A stretch of 64,000 nucleotides of DNA from Microvirga sp. SRT01 (GTDB taxonomy: Bacteria; Pseudomonadota; Alphaproteobacteria; Sphingomonadales; Sphingomonadaceae). The notes under the pieces are model-generated. The model was not told where the DNA came from and searched no databases. It was given only the letters and a program-made list of their open reading frames with translations. A program made the translations under genes and the position numbers. The DNA lies in the NCBI GenBank assembly GCA_018139225.1, contig JAGSNX010000002.1, positions 1-64,000 on the forward strand. The letters are read 5' to 3'. Positions within the stretch are counted from its first letter, which is position 1; the number at the start of each line of letters is the position of its first letter. This document shows positions 45,692-53,295 of this stretch, one piece after another.

Positions 45692-47044
45692 ATGCACAAC
45701 ATGGATCGTCGATCGATCATCGCAGCCGGTGCCGCGCTGCTGGGTGCGTGTGCGCCGGGGACGCGGCCGGGTGTCCGGGATACCATGCCGACACGGTTCG
45801 TGACGGTCGATGCAGGCGGATTTCGGCGCGGCGGCGAACGCTATCGCTATGCCGGGGCCAACATCTGGTACGGGGCGTATCTGGGCGCCAATACGCCATA
45901 CGGCGACCGCGCGCGATTGCGCCGCGAGCTTGATCGCTTGCAGGCGCTGGGCATCCGCAACCTGCGCCTGCTGGGTTCCGCAGAGCTGTCGCCCCTGAAG
46001 AACTCGATCACGCCCGGATTTCGCGACCGCAGCGCGACCTACAATCAGGATCTGCTGGTCGGGCTCGACTGGACGCTGGCGGAGATGGCCCGGCGCGACA
46101 TGACGGCGGTCCTGTACCTGACCAATTTCTGGGAGTGGTCGGGCGGGATGATGACCTACCTCTACTGGGTCAATGGTGGCCGCTACATCGACATGAACGA
46201 CCCGGCGCATCCCTGGCCGGCGTTCGCGGACGCCACCGCCGCCTTCTACGCCAACGCTCGGGCGCAGGCGCTGTACCGCGACTATATCCGTGCGGTCGTC
46301 ACCCGCACGAACAGCGTCACCGGCCGTGCCTATGCCGACGATCCGACGATCATGGCATGGCAGCTGGCGAACGAGCCGCGCCCCGGCGGGTCGGACGCGG
46401 TCGCGGTGCCGAACCTGCCGGCATTCTACGACTGGGTCGACGGCACGGCACGCTACATCAAGGCGCTGGACGGCAACCACCTCGTCTGCACCGGGTCGGA
46501 GGGGCTGAAGGGATCGATCGAGCGCGAGGAGGTCGTGCTCGCCGCGCATCGCTCGCCCGCAATCGATTACCTGACCGCTCATATCTGGCCGAACAACTGG
46601 TCGTGGATGGACCCCGCCAATCTGCCCGGCACCTACGATGCGGGCGCGGCGAAGGTCGCGGATTATATCTCGACGCATGTCCGGCTGGCGAAGATGCTCG
46701 GCAAGCCGCTGGTGATTGAGGAGTTCGGCTATCCGCGCGACGGGGCGGCGGCGTACGACCCGACAGTCACGACCGTCTTCAAGGACCGGTTCTACCGCCA
46801 GATCTATGCCGCGATCGAGGCGGATGCGGCGGCGGGCGGACCGCTCGCCGGCTCCAACTTCTGGGCCTGGAACGGGGAGGCGCGGACGCCGCACGCCGAC
46901 CACCGCTTCCGACGCGGCGACCTGAACTATATGGGCGACCCGCCGCACGAACCGCAGGGCTGGTACGGGGTGTTCGACAACGACGCGACGACGCTGGCGG
47001 TGATCCGCGCGCACGCTGCGGCGCTGGCCGGGGCGCGGGGTTAA
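45692..47044 (+). CDS. Glycoside hydrolase family 5, mannanase-like
   Basis: 450 aa secreted or lipid-anchored hydrolase. The N-terminus MHNMDRRSIIAAGAALLGACAPG has a Tat/lipobox-like signal with Cys after the hydrophobic core. The TIM barrel begins FRRGGERYRYAGANIWYGAYLG. The acid/base is E228 in WQLANEPRPGG and the nucleophile E344 in VIEEFGYPRDG. The layout resembles GH5_7 endo-beta-1,4-mannanases, though the exact specificity needs alignment. The stop overlaps the esterase start (TAATG). Confidence 0.92.
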   Translation: MHNMDRRSIIAAGAALLGACAPGTRPGVRDTMPTRFVTVDAGGFRRGGERYRYAGANIWYGAYLGANTPYGDRARLRRELDRLQALGIRNLRLLGSAELSPLKNSITPGFRDRSATYNQDLLVGLDWTLAEMARRDMTAVLYLTNFWEWSGGMMTYLYWVNGGRYIDMNDPAHPWPAFADATAAFYANARAQALYRDYIRAVVTRTNSVTGRAYADDPTIMAWQLANEPRPGGSDAVAVPNLPAFYDWVDGTARYIKALDGNHLVCTGSEGLKGSIEREEVVLAAHRSPAIDYLTAHIWPNNWSWMDPANLPGTYDAGAAKVADYISTHVRLAKMLGKPLVIEEFGYPRDGAAAYDPTVTTVFKDRFYRQIYAAIEADAAAGGPLAGSNFWAWNGEARTPHADHRFRRGDLNYMGDPPHEPQGWYGVFDNDATTLAVIRAHAAALAGARG

Positions 47045-48150
47045 TGGGCGGCCGGTGGATCACCGCCCTGGGCGGGCTGGCGCTGATCGGGGCGGCACCC
47101 GCGGCGGACAGGGTGACGGTGGTGCCGGTCGCCATCGGCGGGCAGTCCGGTCGCGCCCTGCCGATGCATATCGAAGGGCGGGTCGAGCGAACGGCGGACG
47201 GCGACCGGCGGCAATGGCCAGGCACCTATTGGGAGGCGGCGTTCCAGGGCGCGGGCGTATCGCTGCGCGTCGGTGAAGGCGACGTGATCCTGAAGGTTTC
47301 GGTCGATGGTGTCCCCACGGCGACGCTGGTGAAGCCAAAGCCGGGCAATTACGCGATCGACGGCCTGACATCCGGCCGGCATGTCGTTCGCGTCGATGTC
47401 GCCAGCGAAAGCCAGGCGGGGGCGACGGTCTTCGGCGGGCTGTACGCCACCGGCATGACCCGACCGCTGCCCGCGCCGACGCGGGCGCACCGGATCGAGC
47501 TCATCGGCGACTCGCACACCGTCGGCTACGGCAACACCGCGACGACGCAGGACTGTACGGAGGCGCAGGTGTGGGCGACGACCGACACCGCGCAGGGGTT
47601 GCCGGCGGTTCTCGCACGGCGCTTCGATGCGGACTATCAGGTCAACGCCATCTCGGGCCGCGGCGTCGTGCGCAACTACAACGGCTTCGCGGCGGACACG
47701 CTGCCGACCGCCTATCCGTTCGTGCTGTTCGACAAGGCCAGCCGCTATGCGCCCGCGGGGTGGCAGCCGCAGTTGATCGTAATTGCGCTGGGGACCAACG
47801 ACTTTTCGACGCCGCTGCACGCTGGGGAGCCCTGGGCGACGCGCGATGCGCTGCATGCGGCCTATCAGGCGCGCTACACGGCGTTCGTGCGGCAGTTGCG
47901 CGCGCAGAACCCGCGCGCCCACATCCTGCTGTGGGCGACCGACATGGCGAGCGGGGAGATCGCGGATCAGGCGGGGCGGGTCGCGGCGACGTTGCGCGCG
48001 GCAGGCGACCGGCGCGTGACGTTCCTGCCGGTTCCGGGGCTGGCCTTCTCCGGCTGCCATTCGCATCCGTCGCTGGCGGACGACCAGCGTATCGCCGACC
48101 GGCTGGCCACCTACGTCGACGCGCATCCGGGGTTGTGGGCGGGACGGTAA
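47044..48150 (+). CDS. CE2-like carbohydrate esterase (SGNH fold)
   Basis: 368 aa with a signal peptide (RWITALGGLALIGAAPAA). The N-terminal beta-sandwich (about 30-150) precedes the SGNH domain: GDSHTVGYGN with catalytic Ser157, IALGTNDFSTPLH (block III Asn), and CHSHPSLADDQRIADRLATY with His341. This two-part layout is that of CE2 acetyl esterases that deacetylate mannan and xylan oligosaccharides. It overlaps the GH5 stop by one base, so the two are coupled and probably act on the same acetylated mannan. Confidence 0.92.
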   Translation: MGGRWITALGGLALIGAAPAADRVTVVPVAIGGQSGRALPMHIEGRVERTADGDRRQWPGTYWEAAFQGAGVSLRVGEGDVILKVSVDGVPTATLVKPKPGNYAIDGLTSGRHVVRVDVASESQAGATVFGGLYATGMTRPLPAPTRAHRIELIGDSHTVGYGNTATTQDCTEAQVWATTDTAQGLPAVLARRFDADYQVNAISGRGVVRNYNGFAADTLPTAYPFVLFDKASRYAPAGWQPQLIVIALGTNDFSTPLHAGEPWATRDALHAAYQARYTAFVRQLRAQNPRAHILLWATDMASGEIADQAGRVAATLRAAGDRRVTFLPVPGLAFSGCHSHPSLADDQRIADRLATYVDAHPGLWAGR

Positions 48151-48567
48151 GGCGATCCGGGACCGCACGTGCGCCTATGGAGATCAGCGCACGTCCGGCT
48201 CGCCGAGGTGATGCGCCTTCCACCTCATCGCCATCAGGATACGCGTCCGGCCGGACGGGTGATCGAAGAAGACGATTTCTTCCAGCGCGCCGGGCTCCAG
48301 CTTGCGATACTCGCCCAGCTTCAACGCCACCCGACCGGCGTCAATAGCGGCGCCAGCACACTCGCGGCTCACCCCCCGTGATGACCGGAGGCTAGCCACT
48401 CGCGGTCAGGAGCGCCAGCGCCGTGTCGTTTGCCGCTCCATATGGCTTGATCGACATTCACCGCCAGCTTGGGTTTCCCGTCGGCCCATGCCTCCGAACA
48501 CGTCCGGGTGACGGGTGACCTGAAACCCAACGCCCGCCCTGACGATCGGTTGCCCGCACCAAAGCAG
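48151..48567. other. Region with no confident gene
   Basis: 417 bp between the esterase and the 46-residue gene. It contains one weak minus-strand frame (48184-48399) whose C-terminal half, with EYRKLEPGALEEIVFFDHPSGRTR, looks protein-like but has only a poor GTG start. It could be a small gene or a fragment left by the rearrangement that also broke GH31. I see nothing else. Confidence 0.4.
48184..48399 (-). CDS. Doubtful small gene or gene fragment, 71 aa
   Basis: The translation from GTG 48399 (or GTG 48372) has a convincing central part (GRVALKLGEYRKLEPGALEE) followed by a basic end (MAMRWKAHHLGEPDVR). The first 20 residues do not look coding. It has no known family. It may be the remnant of a longer gene. 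Confidence 0.35.
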   Translation of the reverse strand: MASLRSSRGVSRECAGAAIDAGRVALKLGEYRKLEPGALEEIVFFDHPSGRTRILMAMRWKAHHLGEPDVR

Positions 48568-48708
48568 TCAGGCGAAGTCGCCGAGTTTTTCGGCATCGTC
48601 GTCGGGCAGATCGTGCCTCTGCGGCTGGTCGTCTGGCCCTCGCGTGCCGGGCTCCGTGGACATATCGCCGGGGTCGGGCTCGTTGCCGGGGATGCGGGTC
48701 GGGTTCAT
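48568..48708 (-). CDS. Very small acidic protein, 46 aa
   Basis: A 46-codon gene. ATG at 48708 follows TAGGAGAAGACG, with AGGAGA ending six bases before it, an excellent ribosome site. The product is highly polar, Pro/Asp/Glu-rich (NPTRIPGNEPDPGDMSTEPG, ending DDDAEKLGDFA) and probably disordered, with no hydrophobic core or signal. It sits between the esterase locus and the decayed GH31 gene. I recognise no family. Confidence 0.72.
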   Translation of the reverse strand: MNPTRIPGNEPDPGDMSTEPGTRGPDDQPQRHDLPDDDAEKLGDFA

Positions 48709-48906
48709 CGTCTTCTCCTAAGCGGTCAGCGGAGGAACGCGCGAGAACCCGAAAGTGGCATCGGAAGGCTCGCCTCACGCACGTCACCGTCGCTGTCGAT
48801 ACGGGTCACTCTTGCCGGCGCCTCTCCGTCGTGGCCGAGCGGGTGTCAGTCGCCTAAGCATCGAAGGCGGTGTCGTCGGTCACCGCCTGCCAAGTTGCGA
48901 TCCACT

Positions 48907-50054
48907 TCACGCGCCAAGCGTAACCGGCCCCATCGGCACGATCGATCCGGCGCGTACGAACAGCGGCATGCGCGCGAGCGGCGCGGGTACGGTTGAGCTG
49001 CTGCCACCGGCATAGCTTTTGCCGGTCGAGAAGTCGTACCATATCGTCCCGCCGGGAAAGTACACGCTGCGGCTGCGCGCCTTGTGGTCGGTGACGGGAG
49101 CGACGAGGAACGCCTTGCCGAACAAATACTGGTCGTCGATCTTGCGCGCCATCATGTCGGCGGGAAGTCCACGGCCAGCCCAGAAGGTGTTGGCGTAACC
49201 GGGTCTCTTCCGGTCTTTGTTCCCCTGGCGCAGATTGCCCTGATAGAGGGGGCCTTTGGCCGCCAGCTCCTTGCAGGCGTCGGTGGTCGGGTGGAATTGC
49301 CGCCAGACCGAGATCATGAAGTTGGTGTTATCGCCGTAGACCGCGTCGATCATCGCCTTCGGATCGGGGAGGCGGGTCTTGTCGAAGCGATGGCTGTTCC
49401 AGTCGTTGTCCCGCCAATAGCGCCAGTCGAGCTTGATATTGCCGAGGGGGGTATTGAGCTTGCGATGGGTGTCCACGACGTCCACGACCTCCTTCTCGGC
49501 ATCGTAGCGCTGGCGCGACTGGCAGAAGCCATACCCCTATTTGGGCATTATCTCCGCCTTGCGCGTCGGACGGCGATAGCCGGCGATGACGTCGTCCATG
49601 TCGTCGCCCGGTACGAACCCGTAATGCTTGGCCTGCGCGACATCGCCGGTCAGCCACGCCGAATGATGGTCGGCGGCGGGCAGCGGGTGGTTGTGCAGCA
49701 ATGCAATACACCCGGCATTCGGCTCCCTGCTGGGACACCGCCACACAGGGCTTGCCGTCGCCGCTGGTCGCAGGGAATGCGGGCTGCCCCGCCTCCGCCA
49801 GCACCAGCTTGCCCGCCGCATCGAGGAACCGGACCTGGCCGGTCGCGAGATCGACATCCGCGGTGGCCTTCGTCGCCTTGCACAGAACGTGGCCGCGCGC
49901 CTCGGTGACAGTGAACGGGCTGGTTGCGGGTGGGTTCGGCACCATCAGGCTGGGGATTGGGGGCCGATGTAGCCGTTCTCGGCGTGACCACGACGGCGGT
50001 CGCGAACTTGCGCCAGCTTTGCGCCTCGACCAACCCGATAGAGCTACCGAGCAT
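48907..50054 (-). pseudogene. Decayed GH31 alpha-glucosidase/alpha-xylosidase gene
   Basis: Fragments of one GH31 enzyme in order. Near 49945-49730: PSLMVPNPPATSPFTVTEARG and ATADVDLATGQVRFLDAAGK. After a frameshift (near 49690) comes VAQAKHYGFVPGDDMDDVIAGYRR ending MPK, where a TAG (49534-49536) replaces the expected Trp of MPKWAYGF. Downstream, YGFCQSRQRYDAEKEVVDVV and WRYWRDNDWNSHRFDKTRLP belong to the barrel. A large in-frame deletion then joins GPLYQGNLRQGNKD to DDQYLFGKAFLVAPVTDHKA, removing the region with the catalytic Asp residues. Family length is about 900-950 aa; only about 340 codons remain. The extreme N-terminus also looks deleted. Confidence 0.85.
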
Positions 50055-50130
50055 CAGCGTGGCGAAGACCCCTGAGACCTTGTCAGGCCAAATGCGACGG
50101 TTTTCAACCGGCCGTGGCGGGACATTGCTT

Positions 50131-50138
50131 TACCGGTA
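50131..50138. promoter_or_regulatory. TACCGGTA palindrome, LacI-type operator candidate
   Basis: A perfect 8-bp palindrome with the ACCGGT core seen in operators of many LacI-family regulators lies 47 bp upstream of the GH9 start. It might make GH9-GH10 respond to the LacI protein at 2292 or another one. The match is short, so this is tentative. Confidence 0.35.
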
Positions 50139-50184
50139 CCAAAGCGTGCTAAGCCGATGGTGAACAACGGAGACTTGGTTGCCG

Positions 50185-52032
50185 ATGTCGCCTCGCCGTT
50201 TCATTATGCTCGTCCTGCCCGCCGTCGTCATGCTGACGGCCGCCACCCCGCCGCCGGCGTCTGAGCCCGTGTCCGCAATCCGGCTGAACCAGATCGGCTT
50301 CCTGCCCGACAGCGGCAAGCGCGCGGTGATGGCCGATGCGTCGAAGTCGCCGCTGCCTTGGCGGGTCGTCGATCCCAGCGGCAACACGATCACGTCGGGG
50401 CGGACGACGGTGGTCGGCGACGACGCCGCATCCGGCGATCACGTCCATCTGATCGAGTTCGGCCGGCTGGCGACACCGGGTACGTACCGTGTCGTGGTGG
50501 CGGGACATACGAGCCGCGCCTTCCCGATCCGCGCCGGGCTGTACGCGCCGTTGGCGGCGGCGGCGCTCAACTACTTTTATCAGACCCGCGCCGGCATCCC
50601 CATCGAGGCAAGGTTCGCCGGTGGCGCACGATGGGCACGACCGGCGGGTCACCCCAAGGAAATCGCGCCGTGCTTCAAGGGCAAGGACGAGCGCGGCACG
50701 GATTGGGCGGGATGCAGCTATTCGCTGGACGTGACCGGCGGCTGGTACGATGCCGGAGATCAGGGGAAGTACGTCGTCAACGGTGGCATATCGCTGTGGA
50801 CGTTGCAGAATCTATACGAGCGAGAGGCGGGGAAGGCGCGCTTCGACTTTGCCGATGGCCCCGCCCGCATCCCGGAAAGCGGCAACGGGATCGACGACCT
50901 GCTCGACGAGGCGCGGTGGGAAATGCGCTTCCTGATGGCGATGCAGGTACCGGACGGCGGCAGGGCGCGGGTGCCGGTGGGCCGACTGTCGCGCGGCGCT
51001 GCGCTGACGTTCCGCGATATCGATGCGGGCGGCATGGCGCACCAGAAGGTCGCCGATTGTCGCTGGACTTCTCTTCCGACGCGTCCGCAGGACGACAGGG
51101 AGGACCGGCTGCTCTATCCGCCGACGACCGGCGCGACGCTGAACCTCGCCGCCACCGCTGCGCAATGCGCCCGCAACTGGCGCACGATCGACGCCGGTTT
51201 CGCCGCGGCGTGTCTGACCGCCGCTCAGCGGGCCTATGCGGCGGCCCTGCGCAATCCCGAGGTCTACGCGACCAGCAGCTTTACCGGCAGCGGCGGTTAC
51301 GGTGACGACGACCTTGCCGACGAACTCTACTGGGCGACGGCGGAACTTTGGGCGACGACCGGGCAGGCGCGCTACGGTGAGGCGCTGCGGCGGATGCCGG
51401 CGTTCACCGCGACCGTGCGCGAGCCGAACTGGGGCAGCGTCGCCGCGCTCGGCACGATCACGCTCGCCACGGCGGCGGGAGTTCCACAGGCCGATGCGGC
51501 GCGGGCGAGGGCCATGCTGGTCACGGCAGCGGACCAGTTCCTCGCGGAGGAGGCGCGGTCGGGCTACCGCATCCCGTACGCGACGCTCGCCTATCCGTGG
51601 GGATCGAATTCGTCGATCCTGAACCGGGCGATGATCCTGGGGCTGGCACACGGCTTTACCGGCGAGGCGCGCTACCGCGACGGGGCGGTAGACGTGATGG
51701 ATTATGTGCTGGGGCGCAACCCGCTCGATCAGAGTTACGTGTCCGGGTTCGGGGCGAGGCCGCTGATGAATCCGCATCACCGCTTTTGGGCGCACCAGCT
51801 CGACGCGACGCTGCCGGGGCCGCCGCCGGGGGTCGTGTCGGGCGGGCCGAACTCGACCGCGATGAGCGATCCGATCGCCGCGGCGATGAAGGGCGGGTGC
51901 GCGCCGCAGCGATGCTGGAAGGACGAGATCACCGCCTATGCGTTGAACGAGGTCGCGATCAACTGGAACGCGCCGTTGCTGTGGGTGGCGGCGTATCTGG
52001 ACGAGCGGCAAACCGCCGGAGAACCGCGATGA
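50185..52032 (+). CDS. Glycoside hydrolase family 9 endoglucanase-like
   Basis: 615 aa secreted enzyme. Signal peptide (RRFIMLVLPAVVMLTAATPPPA), then the N-terminal Ig-like CelD_N domain (about 30-115, SAIRLNQIGFLPDSGKRAVM) and the (alpha/alpha)6 GH9 barrel. Catalytic residues: the two Asp in GGWYDAGDQGKYVVNGG (about 188 and 191) and Glu589 in YALNEVAINWNAPLLW. It cleaves beta-1,4-glucan or xyloglucan type chains. ATG at 50185 is used; TTG at 50179 sits at better spacing from GGAG (50169-50172) and would add two residues. The stop overlaps the GH10 start (ATGA). Confidence 0.93.
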   Translation: MSPRRFIMLVLPAVVMLTAATPPPASEPVSAIRLNQIGFLPDSGKRAVMADASKSPLPWRVVDPSGNTITSGRTTVVGDDAASGDHVHLIEFGRLATPGTYRVVVAGHTSRAFPIRAGLYAPLAAAALNYFYQTRAGIPIEARFAGGARWARPAGHPKEIAPCFKGKDERGTDWAGCSYSLDVTGGWYDAGDQGKYVVNGGISLWTLQNLYEREAGKARFDFADGPARIPESGNGIDDLLDEARWEMRFLMAMQVPDGGRARVPVGRLSRGAALTFRDIDAGGMAHQKVADCRWTSLPTRPQDDREDRLLYPPTTGATLNLAATAAQCARNWRTIDAGFAAACLTAAQRAYAAALRNPEVYATSSFTGSGGYGDDDLADELYWATAELWATTGQARYGEALRRMPAFTATVREPNWGSVAALGTITLATAAGVPQADAARARAMLVTAADQFLAEEARSGYRIPYATLAYPWGSNSSILNRAMILGLAHGFTGEARYRDGAVDVMDYVLGRNPLDQSYVSGFGARPLMNPHHRFWAHQLDATLPGPPPGVVSGGPNSTAMSDPIAAAMKGGCAPQRCWKDEITAYALNEVAINWNAPLLWVAAYLDERQTAGEPR

Positions 52033-53180
52033 CCTGGATGCCGACCCGTCGCGACAGCATTGCGGCCCTTGCCGCCGCGGCGCTGGTGCCGCAACTCGCC
52101 CGCGCGGCGGAAGCCCCCGGCCTCGACGCCGTGGCGCGGAAAAAGGGAATGCGGTTCGGGTCGGCGGTGTCGGCCAATCCGCGCGGCGGCTCGTTCGACA
52201 ATCCCGCCTATGCCGCCTTGCTGCGCGCCGATTGCGGGCTGCTGGTCGCCGAAAACGAGATGAAGTGGCAGCATCTGCGACCCGCGCCCGACCGGTTCGA
52301 CTTCGCCGCGTTCGACCGCATGCTGGGCTGGGGCGAGCGCAACGGCATGGCGATGCGCGGCCACAATCTGTTGTGGCATCGGCGCAAGTGGATGCCGCGC
52401 TGGCTGGAAGTGCAGGATTTCGGCGCACGCCCGGCGACGGAAGCGGCGCGCATCCTGACGACGCACATCCGCACGGTGACGCAACGCTATGGCACGCGCA
52501 TCGCCAGCTACGATGTGGTCAACGAAGCGGTGACACCGGACACCGGCGATCTGGAGGAGACGGCGCTCAGCCGGGCGATGGGCGGCGTGGAGGTGACGCT
52601 GGATCTCGCGTTTCGCACCGCGCGCGCCGCCGCGCCGCACGCCGAGCTGGTCTATAACGACTATATGAGTTGGGAGCCCGGCAACGCCCGGCACCGCGAC
52701 GGCGGGCTGCGGCTGCTGGAGGGCTTCCGTCGCCGCGGCACGCCGGTCGATGCGCTCGGCGTGCAGTCGCACATCATGACGCAAGGGGCCGATGGCCACG
52801 CCGGTGTGCTGGCGCAGCAGGACGCGTGGCGGCAGTTCCTGAAGACCGTGTCGGACATGGGGTACGGGTTGCTCATCACCGAGCTCGACGTGCGCGACAA
52901 CGGCCTGCCGGTGGCGATCGGCCCGCGCGACCGCGGCGTGGCGGAGTATGCGCGGGCGTATCTGGACGCGACGCTGGCGTTCCCGCAGCTGCGCGATGTC
53001 GTCGCGTGGGGAATGTGCGACCGGTTCAGCTGGATCGAGGGCTTCGAACCCCGTGCCGACAAGGCGGCGCGGCGTCCATGCCCCTATGACGAGGCGTACC
53101 GTGCGAAGCCCTTGCACGCGGCGATCGCCACGGCGTTGGCGAACGCGCCGGCGCGGTCCGCGAAATCGGGCACGCGCTGA
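52029..53180 (+). CDS. GH10 endo-1,4-beta-xylanase
   Basis: 383 aa. A Tat-like signal (MPTRRDSIAALAAAALVPQLARA) precedes a complete GH10 TIM barrel. Diagnostic segments: FGSAVSANP, ENEMKWQHLRP, MRGHNLLWHRRKWMPRW, DVVNEAV with acid/base Glu166, VQSHIM, and LITELDVRDNG with nucleophile Glu285, then VVAWGMCDRFSWI. It hydrolyses internal beta-1,4 bonds of xylan. Translation is coupled to GH9 by a 4-bp overlap, forming a two-gene hemicellulose/cellulose operon. Confidence 0.95.
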   Translation: MTWMPTRRDSIAALAAAALVPQLARAAEAPGLDAVARKKGMRFGSAVSANPRGGSFDNPAYAALLRADCGLLVAENEMKWQHLRPAPDRFDFAAFDRMLGWGERNGMAMRGHNLLWHRRKWMPRWLEVQDFGARPATEAARILTTHIRTVTQRYGTRIASYDVVNEAVTPDTGDLEETALSRAMGGVEVTLDLAFRTARAAAPHAELVYNDYMSWEPGNARHRDGGLRLLEGFRRRGTPVDALGVQSHIMTQGADGHAGVLAQQDAWRQFLKTVSDMGYGLLITELDVRDNGLPVAIGPRDRGVAEYARAYLDATLAFPQLRDVVAWGMCDRFSWIEGFEPRADKAARRPCPYDEAYRAKPLHAAIATALANAPARSAKSGTR

Positions 53181-53235
53181 CGGGACGCGGCCCCGCATCT
53201 CGGCCTCCCATCGGCGCGGCATCGCAACGTCGGGC

Positions 53236-53274
53236 AAAAAAGAAGGGGAGGCGGCACGGGCGTGCCGCCTCCCC
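53236..53274 (-). terminator. Terminator of the TBDR gene (minus strand)
   Basis: A 13-bp perfect stem (GGGGAGGCGGCAC / GTGCCGCCTCCCC, loop GGGC) followed on the minus strand by TTCTTTTTT. It lies 21 bp past the receptor stop. It probably also limits read-through from GH10 because the genes converge here. Confidence 0.85.
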
Positions 53275-53295
53275 CATGTCATCCCGGGGTGTGGA

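Noticed and set aside
48854..49042. 62-codon minus-strand frame ending VKWIATWQAVTDDTAFDA
   Set aside because: The end looks protein-like, possibly a fragment at the edge of the decayed GH31 locus, but the first 45 residues are a shadow and there is no start signal.
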